Source: Cellulophaga sp. BC115SP (GTDB lineage Bacteria; Bacteroidota; Bacteroidia; Cytophagales; Spirosomataceae). From it: a DNA stretch of 64,000 nt. Of this stretch, positions 31,994-41,300 are shown piece by piece (within the stretch, counting starts at the first letter, position 1; each line of letters opens with the position of its first letter). The stretch lies in assembly GCF_009905545.1 (NCBI RefSeq), contig NZ_JAAALB010000026.1:1-64000 (forward strand), in the 5' to 3' direction. The notes under the pieces were generated by a model that was given only the letters and a program-made list of their open reading frames with translations, had not been told where the DNA came from and ran no database searches. Both the position numbers and the translations under genes were made by a program.

Positions 31994-32500
31994 ATGAAAA
32001 ATCTACTCTTTTTATCAATCATATTAAGTGTTTTGGGTTGTGCTTCTAGCTCAAGTAGTGTTGTAGACTCAGAAGTGCTCAAAAATCAAACTATTGATTT
32101 GACCAAAAATAATTTGAGTGAATACATTGTTTTTGGAAATGTAGGCTTAGGATGGGGGTGTCGTACCTATGGACTGTATTTGTATGCAGGAGATCAATTG
32201 TTTGTTGATACAACTAGTGCCTACTGTAAAAATGCTGAAAATTATCGTTTTCAAGGCTATAAACTAGGTGCTACAGAAAAAGCTAAAGCTGAGCAAATTG
32301 TTCAGAAAATAAAAAACCATTTGAGCACGATTAAAGATGATGGTCAGGCTATTCAAACGATAGGTTGCCCTGGCTGTGCAGATGGAGGGATGTTATATGT
32401 ACAAGTTAAAACTAGTCAATCCTTGAAAGCATGGCGATTGGATGACATGATTGATACTCATCAGAAATTAATTGTTGAAGTGGCAACGATTAAACGTTAG
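31994..32500 (+). CDS. Cys-containing lipoprotein of unknown function
   Basis: This 168-residue protein has a lipoprotein signal (MKNLLFLSIILSVLGC, lipidated Cys near 16) and a Ser-rich linker (ASSSSSVVDSE). The mature domain has four Cys residues, in GWGCRTY, SAYCKNAEN and IGCPGCADGG, which suggests disulfides or metal binding. The C-terminal half is an alpha/beta pattern (GGMLYVQVKTSQSLKAWRLDD). No family could be named with confidence. The next gene encodes a second Cys-bearing lipoprotein 43 bp downstream, so they are probably cotranscribed. Confidence 0.72.
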   Translation: MKNLLFLSIILSVLGCASSSSSVVDSEVLKNQTIDLTKNNLSEYIVFGNVGLGWGCRTYGLYLYAGDQLFVDTTSAYCKNAENYRFQGYKLGATEKAKAEQIVQKIKNHLSTIKDDGQAIQTIGCPGCADGGMLYVQVKTSQSLKAWRLDDMIDTHQKLIVEVATIKR

Positions 32501-32543
32501 TATAAACCTCAAAACTGTAATAAACTACAAACAAATTAACATT

Positions 32544-32933
32544 ATGAAAAGGTTATTAATATTTGCCCTCTCGGGGTTACTATTATGGAGTTGTTCTAAA
32601 GGAGGAATAGGAGGGGATGGCTTGTCAGAAGAGGAAATGGATTATCAAAAATTAACCCAAATGGGGGCTGAGATTAAAGATTATGCTAAAAACAAAGCAT
32701 GTGCTGGCGACGAATGCCGTGTAATGTCGATGGGCTCTAAGGCTTGCGGTGGTCCAACACAATTTATTGTGTACTCGGTCGGAAAGGTAGATGAGAAAGT
32801 TTTGACTCAAAAAATCAATAGTTATACCGAATACGAACGTCAACTTAATATCAAATATAGTCGAATATCAGATTGTGCCATGATTGCTATTCCAACAGTA
32901 GACTGTGTGAATGGGTTATGTGTAACAAAATAA
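32544..32933 (+). CDS. Small lipoprotein with ACGGP motif
   Basis: This 129-residue protein starts at the ATG at 32544, which gives a lipoprotein signal (MKRLLIFALSGLLLWSC, Cys 17) with a Gly-rich linker. A longer in-frame reading that starts upstream overlaps the preceding gene and lacks a signal. The mature domain carries Cys residues in NKACAGDECRVM, SKACGGPTQFIVYS and a C-terminal DCVNGLCVTK. The KxCGGPxxxxxYS pattern is one I associate with small Bacteroidota lipoproteins of unknown function. It probably pairs with the preceding lipoprotein. Confidence 0.72.
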   Translation: MKRLLIFALSGLLLWSCSKGGIGGDGLSEEEMDYQKLTQMGAEIKDYAKNKACAGDECRVMSMGSKACGGPTQFIVYSVGKVDEKVLTQKINSYTEYERQLNIKYSRISDCAMIAIPTVDCVNGLCVTK

Positions 32934-32949
32934 TAGAAGCTTTATCCCT

Positions 32950-33229
32950 AATTGAGTGATTATTTTAAGATTTGTATTCTAGCGGTAAAGGCGCAAACAC
33001 TGCGTGTAAAATCAAGTGGTATTTAGTAAGATTACACATAATTCATCCTGAATTTTGTAACTAGGATGGTTTTACAATTCTTCATTAAAAAAGCGGTCGA
33101 AAAATAATTTTCGACCGCTTTTTTGCTATTAGTATGCTATATCTGACTCGGATTAAGACGCAAAGAGTTGCATCTCAATAGTTGGAATACAAATTTTAGA
33201 AGAATCAATCACTAATTCACTCAATTAGA
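32950..33229. repeat. Family B element with bidirectional terminator, copy 2
   Basis: Left ATTGAGTGATTATTTTAAG ... GTATTCTAGCGG and right GGAATACAAATTTTAGAAG ... CACTCAATTAG are inverse in sense. In between is the terminator hairpin, a 17-bp stem at 33087-33103 / 33108-33124 (AAAAAAGCGGTCGAAAA, loop ATAA). The right half also carries AAGACGCAAAGAG. It lies between the convergent lipoprotein and merC genes and fills nearly the whole 308-bp gap. Confidence 0.8.
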
Positions 33230-33241
33230 AGGATGATACTT

Positions 33242-33628
33242 CTAACACGAACAACTTGCTTTTGCTTTCCAATTGACATAATAAGCAGAAGCAATCAAAA
33301 TCGCACCAACGAAGCCTGTCAAAAATTCGTATTGCTCGCCAGTCCATAAGAGTTCGATACCTTTTACAACTAAACTTCCAAGCAATAAGGTCAAAGGAAC
33401 AATAGAATGGTGTTTGCGGTAGTCAGCAATCAATAAAGCGCCAGCCAAAGCAACACTTGCTCCAATAAACCAAATTTCCCAAGAATGATTGTGGAAAAGA
33501 CTACTTCCCAAGTAAGGCAATACTGTCATCACCACAGGAGTAGCAATACAATGAATTGCACAGATGACAGAAAGATAGAATCCTACCTTCTCAATGGGTG
33601 TTTCGTTATGTGAATGTGAGTGATGCAT
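33242..33628 (-). CDS. MerC-domain membrane protein
   Basis: This 128-residue protein has a His-rich N-terminus (MHHSHSHNETP) and four membrane helices (about 15-35, 48-66, 75-95, 100-118). The first carries ICAIHCIATPVVM, the Cys/His metal-transport motif of the MerC family. The tail ends in CSC. MerC proteins import mercuric ion, but in this phylum the family often stands alone near Zur/Fur-type regulators, so a role with zinc or another metal is more likely. An exact Bacteroidota promoter with TTGCA inverted repeats lies directly upstream. Confidence 0.82.
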   Translation of the reverse strand: MHHSHSHNETPIEKVGFYLSVICAIHCIATPVVMTVLPYLGSSLFHNHSWEIWFIGASVALAGALLIADYRKHHSIVPLTLLLGSLVVKGIELLWTGEQYEFLTGFVGAILIASAYYVNWKAKASCSC

Positions 33629-33641
33629 AATTGTAATACTG

Positions 33642-33675
33642 TTGCAAAATTAATACAATGCAACAATATTGCAAA
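33642..33675 (-). promoter_or_regulatory. merC promoter with TTGCA-type operator
   Basis: The minus strand reads TTTG (33672-33675), then exactly 19 nt, then TAATTTTG (33645-33652), a full match to the TTTG-N19-TAnnTTTG consensus. The spacer contains TGCAACAATATTGCA on the plus strand (33659-33673), an inverted repeat TGCAA-N5-TTGCA, and a third TTGCAA overlaps the -7 box. This looks like a site for a Fur/Zur-type metal repressor (inference). Confidence 0.72.
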
Positions 33676-33736
33676 CATCTACCTAAGGATATTTTGTTCC
33701 CGAGTAGTAAGTATTTTTTACTATTGATTTTAAATG

Positions 33737-33778
33737 AAAAACCTCTGTTCCTAATTGTGAATAGAAACAGAGGTTTTA
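33737..33778 (-). terminator. Hairpin after the small lipoprotein gene
   Basis: The 12-bp perfect arms AAAACCTCTGTT and AACAGAGGTTTT have a 16-nt loop. On the minus strand they are followed by TCATTT. This is a likely terminator for the gene ending at 33794. Confidence 0.6.
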
Positions 33779-33793
33779 AAAATGTCCTAATGA

Positions 33794-33925
33794 TTAATTA
33801 CGACCTTTGTAAGCTGGCTTGTCGATGCTCGTAGTACCGTAAGCAGGGCAGTTGTTTTTTCTGCCACAAGAAGTTGCCATTGCTACTACTGCCAACAAAA
33901 CCAAAATAACTGAAGCTCTTTTCAT
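33794..33925 (-). CDS. Very small lipoprotein (43 residues)
   Basis: The start ATG at 33925 gives MKRASVILVLLAVVAMATSC with a clear lipobox (ATSC, Cys 20) and a 23-residue mature peptide with a second Cys (GRKNNCPAYG). Longer in-frame readings upstream lack a proper signal. Tiny CGxKxxCPAY-type lipoproteins are found in Bacteroidota genomes, and their function is unknown. It is followed by a hairpin at 33737-33778. Confidence 0.7.
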   Translation of the reverse strand: MKRASVILVLLAVVAMATSCGRKNNCPAYGTTSIDKPAYKGRN

Positions 33926-34042
33926 GAGATATAATTTTATAAAGTTGATACCAATGATGTATTTGATAGATTTGGCCATTGAGAGGCATAATACTACAAA
34001 AATACAAATATCTCTCAAGCTTAAACTCTAATGTCCACAAAA

Positions 34043-35524
34043 TTATTGTTCGATAAGAGACAGATTTTCAGCATGTTTTACTTCTTCTTGACTTAATACT
34101 GTTGCTTGAGCTTCGGCTTTTTCGGTAGAACCGTAGCCTAAAATGTTAAGCATACCATAGCTTTCTTGTGCTGAAGCAAACAGCTGTGTCGTAATAGTAC
34201 CATCTTCCAGACGATCAACCAAGACGTGTTTTGGAGCAGGAATCAAGCAGTGTTGAATACCACCATAACCACCTAATGATTCTTGGTAGGCACCTGTATG
34301 GAAAAATCCAACATATTGACGCTCTTGACCTTCTTCAAAAATTGGCAAGTACAAATCTGAGCTATGAGCTTCGGTATTATAGAAGTCCATAGAGTCGCAA
34401 GTCAAACCACCTAAGTTTACTTTTTGATATGGCGAGCCCCAGTTGTTTACAGGAAGCATGATATATTTTTGGTTCATACCCCAAGAGTCAGGCAATTGAG
34501 TAATAAACGAACCATCAATCATGTACCATAATTCCTTGTCATTTTGGAGTTTTTGGTCAATGATTTCGTATAAAACAGCACCACTTTCGCCTACTGTGTA
34601 AGAACCAAATTCTGTAAAGATATTTGGAACAGGGACGTTATTTTTGTTACAAATCCATGAAATAGATTCCACGATTTCATCAATCATTGCTTGGTAATCG
34701 TAATTAAATTGCAATGAAGTTTGAATCGGTAAACCACCACCCAAGTCGATAGAATCTAAATCTGGGCAGATTTTTTTCATTTCACAATATTTGTAAATAA
34801 AGCGGCTCAATTCAGACCAATAGTAAGCACTGTCTTTAATACCAGTATTGATAAAGAAGTGCAACATTTTGAGCTTATACTTGCTGCTGTTCTGAATTTT
34901 GTTTTTATACAAATCCATTACATCAGAATAGCGAAGTCCCAAACGTGAAGTATAGAAAGCAAAATCTGGCTCTTCATCAGTGGCAATACGGATACCCAAA
35001 TTGACAGTCTCGGCAGTTACTGATTTATCATAAAAATCAATTTCTTTAAGATTGTCCAAAATAGGAATACAATTAAAGCCCTCATTGATTAACTCGCTGA
35101 TATATTGAGTATATAAAGGCAACTTGTAGCCATTGCAAAGAATGTAAGTAGATTTTGAAATCTTACCTTCATCATATAGCTTGCGAATAATAGGAATATC
35201 GTAAGAAGAGGATGTTTCGAGGTGAACATTATGACTCAGAACCTCTTCGACCACAAATCTAAAATGCGAAGACTTTGTACAGTAACAATACGTATAATTT
35301 CCCTTGTAATTGTACTTCTTAATAGCATTCTTAAACATGCGCTTGGCATTTTCGATATGCTCACCAATTTTTGGTAAATACGTGATTTTCAGGGGAGTCC
35401 CGTATTGTTTTATGATGTCCATCAACGGTACGTTGTTGAACATTAATTCGTTGTTTTCGTCAATGTTAAACTCAAGAGTTGGAAACTCAATCGTCTGGTC
35501 AATGAGGTCAATGTAATTTTTCAT
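34043..35524 (-). CDS. speA: Arginine decarboxylase, fold-type III (Bacteroidota type)
   Basis: This 493-residue PLP enzyme of the alanine racemase-like fold converts arginine to agmatine for polyamine synthesis. It has the PLP-Lys region NYTYCYCTKSSHFRFVVEE near residue 80, HLETSSSYDI near 105, LDSIDLGGGLPIQ (about 250-262) and the phosphate-binding IFTEFGSYTVGESG near 295. The C-terminal barrel contains NLGGLTCDSMDFY (about 372-384), with the Cys/Asp expected at the active site. The ATG at 35524 matches the family N-terminus (MKNYIDLIDQTIEFPTLEF). The frame stays open for 49 more codons upstream, but that extension is low-complexity and not family-like. Confidence 0.8.
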   Translation of the reverse strand: MKNYIDLIDQTIEFPTLEFNIDENNELMFNNVPLMDIIKQYGTPLKITYLPKIGEHIENAKRMFKNAIKKYNYKGNYTYCYCTKSSHFRFVVEEVLSHNVHLETSSSYDIPIIRKLYDEGKISKSTYILCNGYKLPLYTQYISELINEGFNCIPILDNLKEIDFYDKSVTAETVNLGIRIATDEEPDFAFYTSRLGLRYSDVMDLYKNKIQNSSKYKLKMLHFFINTGIKDSAYYWSELSRFIYKYCEMKKICPDLDSIDLGGGLPIQTSLQFNYDYQAMIDEIVESISWICNKNNVPVPNIFTEFGSYTVGESGAVLYEIIDQKLQNDKELWYMIDGSFITQLPDSWGMNQKYIMLPVNNWGSPYQKVNLGGLTCDSMDFYNTEAHSSDLYLPIFEEGQERQYVGFFHTGAYQESLGGYGGIQHCLIPAPKHVLVDRLEDGTITTQLFASAQESYGMLNILGYGSTEKAEAQATVLSQEEVKHAENLSLIEQ

Positions 35525-35603
35525 CCTACTGCGAAAAGCATAAAGCGAGTTTTTATGTTCGAAATTATTTAAGTTTGTGAGTATTCGTCCTAAGAAACGA
35601 AAA

Positions 35604-35639
35604 CCGCAAGAAATTTTACTAACGAAAATCGACTTGCGG
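35604..35639 (-). promoter_or_regulatory. Hairpin in the 5' region of the arginine decarboxylase gene
   Basis: The 7-bp perfect arms CCGCAAG and CTTGCGG are 22 nt apart, about 80 nt upstream of the chosen start. No promoter match could be found in this 396-bp divergent gap. A structured 5' UTR is possible. Confidence 0.35.
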
Positions 35640-35920
35640 AGTTTACTCATAAAAAACGTGCAAAAGTGCAATAAAAGTATGACCTTTGCAAGAATCTAAT
35701 TTGGATTTATTTTTATTTCACAATTTGATAAAATCATTCTGTCAAATTATTTGATTATCAAAGAGTTGTATCGATAAATAATTCAAGTGAGTAATATGTG
35801 AATTTTCTTGAAAATGATTCATTATCAGTTAGTTAGTTTCTTGGAAAAGTCATAGCAAATCCAAAACCACAATCTTTTTAACGAACAATGTTTTGAACTG
35901 GAAAGTTCGAGTTAAATTTT

Positions 35921-37282
35921 ATGAAAAAAGTTCACTTTATCGCTATTGGGGGGGCAGCGATGCACAATTTGGCTATCGATCTGCATAATAATGGTTATTT
36001 AGTTACGGGTTCGGACGACGAAATATATGAGCCTTCACGTAGCTTATTAGCAGCTTGTGGCTTATTGCCTACCGAAACTGGTTGGTTCCCTGAGAAGATT
36101 TCAGAAGATTTGGACTGTGTAATTTTGGGTATGCATGCCAGAGTGGACAATCCTGAATTGTTGAAAGCTCAAGAATTAGGAGTGAAAATTTACTCATATC
36201 CTGAATTTATTTATCAAAATAGCCAAAATAAGCAAAGAGTGGTGATTGCTGGAAGTCACGGAAAAACTACGATTACATCGATGGTTTTACACGTATTGAA
36301 ATTCCACAATCGCAAATTTGATTATTTGGTAGGGGCTCGTATCGAAGGTTTTGAGACTATGGCTAAACTTTCGGATGCTCCTGTGATTGTGATTGAAGGC
36401 GATGAATACTTATCATCACCCATTGATCGCCGTCCAAAATTTTTGCACTACCATCCGCACGTAGCTTTGATTTCGGGAATTGCTTGGGATCATATCAATG
36501 TATATCCTCAGTTTGATGATTATGTGCATCAGTTTGAACTGTTGGCGCAAGACTTACCAAAATCTGGTAGTTTGATTTATGACGAAACCGATTCGTTAGT
36601 AAACACTGTGGGTCAAAAAGAATATGCTGATATTCAGAAATATGCCTACAAAGCTCATCCAGCTGTGGTGAGAAATGGAAAGACTTTTTTACTATTACCT
36701 GATAAAAAAGAACTAGCAATTGAGGTATTTGGAGAACATAATCTCAAAAACCTCAACGGCGCACGTTTGATACTGAGCCAGATTGGTATCGGGGACGAGC
36801 AGTTTTATGAAGCAATTGCTTCGTTTAAAGGAGCTGCCAAGCGTTTAGAGCTAGTAGGACAAAACGATGAAACGGTGTTTTATCGTGATTTTGCTCATGC
36901 ACCATCTAAGGTGGAGGCGACAACCAAAGCGCTCAAAGGACAGTTTCCCAACCGTCATTTGGTAGCTTGCTTGGAGTTACACACTTTTAGTAGTTTGAAC
37001 AAAAACTTCTTGAAAGAGTATGCTCACAAGTTGGACGGAGCTGATACCGCAGTTGTATATTTCAGTCCTAAAACCCTTGAACACAAAAAGATGCCAGCGC
37101 TTAGTGTAGAAGAAGTCAAAGCAAATTTTGCGAACAGCAATCTCGAAGTATTTACTGATAACCAGTCTCTGAAGACATTCCTTTTGAGTAAGCGATGGCG
37201 CGGCTCAAACTTACTGATGATGTCGTCGGGGACCTTTGATGGTCTGGATTTCAAAGAATTATCTAGTCAAATACTTTCGTAA
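35921..37282 (+). CDS. mpl: Mur ligase family protein, murein peptide ligase Mpl
   Basis: This 453-residue ligase reattaches recycled murein tripeptide to UDP-MurNAc. It has an N-terminal nucleotide fold (HFIAIGGAAMHNLAIDL, residues 5-21) and the Mur-ligase ATP loop IAGSHGKTTITSMV near 109. The central motif VIEGDEYLSSPIDRRPKFLHYHP near 157 and AWDHINVYPQFDDY near 190 distinguish Mpl from MurC. The C-terminal domain (about 310-453) has DFAHAPSKVEATTKAL. It is followed after 69 bp by trpA on the same strand, though no functional link is known. Confidence 0.88.
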   Translation: MKKVHFIAIGGAAMHNLAIDLHNNGYLVTGSDDEIYEPSRSLLAACGLLPTETGWFPEKISEDLDCVILGMHARVDNPELLKAQELGVKIYSYPEFIYQNSQNKQRVVIAGSHGKTTITSMVLHVLKFHNRKFDYLVGARIEGFETMAKLSDAPVIVIEGDEYLSSPIDRRPKFLHYHPHVALISGIAWDHINVYPQFDDYVHQFELLAQDLPKSGSLIYDETDSLVNTVGQKEYADIQKYAYKAHPAVVRNGKTFLLLPDKKELAIEVFGEHNLKNLNGARLILSQIGIGDEQFYEAIASFKGAAKRLELVGQNDETVFYRDFAHAPSKVEATTKALKGQFPNRHLVACLELHTFSSLNKNFLKEYAHKLDGADTAVVYFSPKTLEHKKMPALSVEEVKANFANSNLEVFTDNQSLKTFLLSKRWRGSNLLMMSSGTFDGLDFKELSSQILS

Positions 37283-37351
37283 AATTATGGTACAGTTCGG
37301 GAAGATGAACCTTGTGTTCACTTGCTGTACATATTGAACTTTTATACAATC

Positions 37352-38128
37352 ATGAATCGTATTACTCAACTTTTTGAACAGAAAAAAAATAACGTACTAA
37401 ATATTTATTTTACAGCGGGTTATCCACAGCTCAACGATACAACAACCATTTTGAAAGCCTTGGATGAAAGTGGTGCTGATTTAGTAGAAATCGGAATGCC
37501 TTATTCAGATCCAGTGGCTGACGGTGAAACTATCCAACATGCTAATCAAGTAGCTTTGGATAATGGCATGAGTGTAAAGTTGTTGTTTGAACAACTTGCT
37601 GGCATTCGTCCTGCTATCAAAGTACCAATTTTATTGATGGGTTATATCAATCCAGTATTACAGTTTGGTATAGAAGAATTTTGTAAAAAATGTCAAGAAG
37701 TAGGAGTGGATGGTTTGATTTTACCAGACCTTCCTGCCGATGTGTATGAAGAAGATTATAAAGCAATTTTTGAGAAATATGGTATTTTAAATATCTTCTT
37801 AATTACGCCTCAAACTTCAGAAAGCCGTATTAGCCATATCGATGCTATTTCAGAAGGCTTTATTTACATGGTATCTTCGGCAAGCATTACAGGGGCAAAA
37901 TCGGGTATTTCTGATGAGCAAGAGGCTTACTTCAGTCGTATTAATGCCATGAATCTGAAAAACCCTCGTTTGATTGGTTTTGGTATTTCGGATAATGCTA
38001 CTTTCACAAAAGCATCATCACACGCAGCTGGTGCAATTATTGGTAGTGCGTTTATCAAAGTTGTAACAGAAGCAAAAGATTTATCAGTTGATATTAGTGC
38101 TTTTGTAAAATCAGTAAAAGGAGAATAA
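37352..38128 (+). CDS. trpA: Tryptophan synthase alpha chain
   Basis: This 258-residue TIM-barrel subunit cleaves indole-3-glycerol phosphate to indole and G3P. Its start ATG at 37352 gives the usual MNRITQLFEQ. Catalytic Glu is in LVEIGMPYSDPVADGETIQHAN (about 46-67) and Asp is nearby in the same block. It also has GLILPDLPADVYEEDY (about 124-139), YMVSSASITGAKSG (about 170-183) and GFGISDNATF (about 209-218). It lies about 10 kb from trpB and on the opposite strand, outside the trp operon, and no attenuator-like leader is visible upstream of it. Confidence 0.94.
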   Translation: MNRITQLFEQKKNNVLNIYFTAGYPQLNDTTTILKALDESGADLVEIGMPYSDPVADGETIQHANQVALDNGMSVKLLFEQLAGIRPAIKVPILLMGYINPVLQFGIEEFCKKCQEVGVDGLILPDLPADVYEEDYKAIFEKYGILNIFLITPQTSESRISHIDAISEGFIYMVSSASITGAKSGISDEQEAYFSRINAMNLKNPRLIGFGISDNATFTKASSHAAGAIIGSAFIKVVTEAKDLSVDISAFVKSVKGE

Positions 38129-38144
38129 AATCGTAGAATTACTA

Positions 38145-38355
38145 TATTGAGTGAATGGGTGATTGTTTTTTATCTATATTTTACCCTTAGATATACAATA
38201 TATTACTTCTAATCTCAATGCCTTTCGTCTAAAGATTTATTATCAAAAAAGCGGTCGAAAATTGTTTTTCGACCGCTTTTTTGATAAATACTTGAATGCC
38301 AAATCACAAGACTGACGAATAATCACTCATTCACTCAATCACAATTCACTCAATA
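38145..38355. repeat. Family B element with bidirectional terminator, copy 3
   Basis: Left TATTGAGTGAATGGGTGATTG and right AATCACTCATTCACTCAATC are inverse arms. The core ATCTCAATGCCTTTCGTCTAAAG resembles the GACGCAATGCTTTGCGTCTAAA of other copies. The terminator is a perfect 21-bp stem at 38241-38261 / 38266-38286 (loop TTGT) with the same AAAAAAGCGGTCGAAAA arm. It lies between convergent trpA and the T9SS protein gene. Confidence 0.82.
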
Positions 38356-38363
38356 GATATTCT

Positions 38364-41300
38364 TTACCATGCTACCGTTACAGCTCCCCGTTTTACTTGT
38401 AAAGGTGTGCCTATATTAGGCTCTGGATATTCAGGGCGATAAGTTATTTCCCAAGCATAACTATTAGGAGGTGCTAAGACACCTCTAAATTTACCGTCCC
38501 ATTCGTCTTCCCAATCATAAGATACAAATACTAATTCGCCCCAACGGTTATAGATTTTTAGGGAAAATCCTTCTTTTAAAATATGTCTAGGGAAAATTTT
38601 AAAAGTATTATTGTATCCGTCATTATTTGGGGTAAAGATATTAGGAACCATGATGTCTGGAAGACACAGGTCATACACCAAAGTGCTAGCTTTGATGCTA
38701 CAACCTTCGAGATTCGTTATTTTAACAGTATAATTGCCAACAGAAGAAACCTTAATTTTTTGAGAGGTTGCACCTGAAGGTGACCATTCATATTTCCATG
38801 TATTTCCTGCATTGCCAGGGTCAAGTTCAAGCTCTTTCCCATCAGCAATACACAAAGGAACTTCAGACTTTAGACTACTAAATGGTATCGGAAGAATATT
38901 TACATTAATATCATCGCTAGAATTACAAGCGCCATTTGAAACTAACAAAGCATAGTTTCCTGATTTTGTAGGCGTAATTTGAGGCGTTGATTCTCCAGTA
39001 CTCCATCTAAATGTCCAGTTCGGGTCTGTAGGAATACCAATTATTACGGAGGTATTTTTACAAAAAACAATATCTTCTCCTAAATCTACATACGGCTTGG
39101 ATACGGTTGAAATATTAACACTACCTCTACCTGTACAGGTATTTTGGGTGTAACTATAAGTAATAGTTTCAGTTTTGATAAAAGTTGCAGGAGTATATAA
39201 TCCTGTTGCACTGATATTGCTCGACCCACTCCATGTTCCACCCGCAGGTGTGGCACGTAGTTGTACAGGTGTCGCTCCTATACATAAGAAAGATGGGCCT
39301 GTAACACTCACTTTAGGACTTGCTTTGAAAGTAACCGTTGTACGAGCTGAGTTATTGCATTTGCCATCTAATGACGTAATCGTAACACTGTAAATACCAG
39401 CATATTGAACATTGATAGTTGGCGTAGTCGCTCCTGTGCTCCATAGTACTGTTCCTGTAGGCGTTTGATTTAGCGTTAATGTAACGGATTCTCCTTCACA
39501 TTTTACCACGGGAGGCTCGATGCTCAATTGTGTACTAGCAACTTTTAGTAACGTAATAGGAGAGGTAGAGTACTGACAACCTTCTACTGTTTCAAGAACA
39601 ATCTGATAAGTTCCCACACCCAAATTACTAATTTTATATTCTTTATCTTTTACAAAAATGCTACTCATATCTCCACTTGCTACACGATCATACACACCGT
39701 TATTTTGCTGTAAAAGCACATATTTAGCTGGAATGAATAGGTTTGTAGCTCCAAGCATAATTGTGATGCTACCATCTGTTAGACAAGTCACAGGTGTTGA
39801 GCGTGTAGTGATTGCAGTGGTTGGTAGTTTAGTAGGTTGCAAGTTAAAATCAGCATTTTGATAACACGTATTAGGACTACTTATACTTACTTGATAAACC
39901 CCTGGTCCCAGTCCAGAAAGACTACTACCTCTCAGACTAGGTACGATAGAGCCATTTTTCTTCCAAATAAAACTATAGTTGTCAGTTGGAGAAAAATTGG
40001 TTAGAGCAATAGTTCCATCTTGTGCGTTACAAGCTGTAGGGTTGGTAATAGCAGACGTAAAAGTTGCTTTAGGTCTAGCTGTAACCTGAATGTCATCACT
40101 AACAGTACATCGTGTGGTGCCTATTAATGTTTTGATAGTAACAGTATATTTTCCTGTTGTTGATACTGTAATTGAAGGTGTTGTCGCTCCAGTATTCCAC
40201 AGGTAGGTAGTGGAATTACTTAAATTTGAATTGGCTGCATTTAGTACAATAGAGCTATTTTGGCAAATATTGGTATCTGCTACCGCAAAAGGAGGAGCTT
40301 GTGCCAATATGACTTTTATCTCATCTTCTTTGATACATCCATTGCTTTCAACAAATACCTTGTAAGTGCCAGACTGAGTAACATTGAGCGTAGATAAGGT
40401 ATCAGCTAATAACCCACCGTCTTTTTGCCAAAAGTAATGGCTATTGGCTATTGTATTTTTTGAATCTAAGGTCGTACTAGCAGCACATAGCTGTATATCG
40501 TTCCCCAGATCAGGATTGGGCATTGGTTTTATCGTAAACTCTTGTGCTGGCAAAGTGGTATCAGATTTACAACGGTTTGCCATTGTTACAGTAACATGAT
40601 ACAAGCCAGGCTCAGACAGCGTTGTGCTTACCTGCAAGTCTTTGTCAGAACCGGTACCTCCTAGGGTTGCAACAGGGAAGGAGGTTTCGGGTTGTCCTTG
40701 CTGTGGAGCTGGTCCTTTATAAACTTTCCAAAGAGTTTTGGTATTTTTCAGCTTTTCACCACAGAGATGGTTGGCTTGAAATTGTGTAGGAGCCCCCAAA
40801 CAAGTGTCGCCAACCGAAATGCCAGATTGCTGATCTTGGTCGGGAGTTACGGATGTATTGTTGGGTAATCCTAATTGGCTCAATTTTCCTGCTAAATCAA
40901 ATCCTTGAAGCTTGTATTCTAAAGTATCTACTTTACTACCTGTTTGTAAAATAATATTGGGTTGACCAATTACTGCCAAATGTGTACTACCCTGAACAGC
41001 CATATATATTTTGCTGTCAGGTCCTATTTTCAGAGCTCCAAAGTTTTTGGTACTAGTACTATCAATGAGTTTTCGAGATAGACTAATGGTGGCCGAATCC
41101 TTGGAGGTTAAGTCAAACTGTAATAGTTGAGATTTAATGGAGGGATCGGCTGGTGGAAGGGTAGTGACACCCGCAGTAAGACTGGTGTACAAGCTATTAC
41201 CATCTGGCGAAAACTCAGCACCGTACAGCGTTGGAGGCGCTTTGCCTAAATCAATGACTTTTTTGTTAGAAATAGCTCCCGTAGAATCCGCAAAATCATA

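Noticed and set aside
31639-32082. 147-codon minus-strand frame
   Set aside because: It lies across the two tandem family A repeats and the start of a real lipoprotein gene; its translation shows repeated words (SDFGNK, ISEV, IRYPK) caused by the palindromes, and no family pattern.
35525-35671. In-frame 49-codon N-terminal extension of arginine decarboxylase
   Set aside because: It is not similar to the family N-terminus and contains a 7-bp hairpin; the ATG at 35524 gives the standard start.
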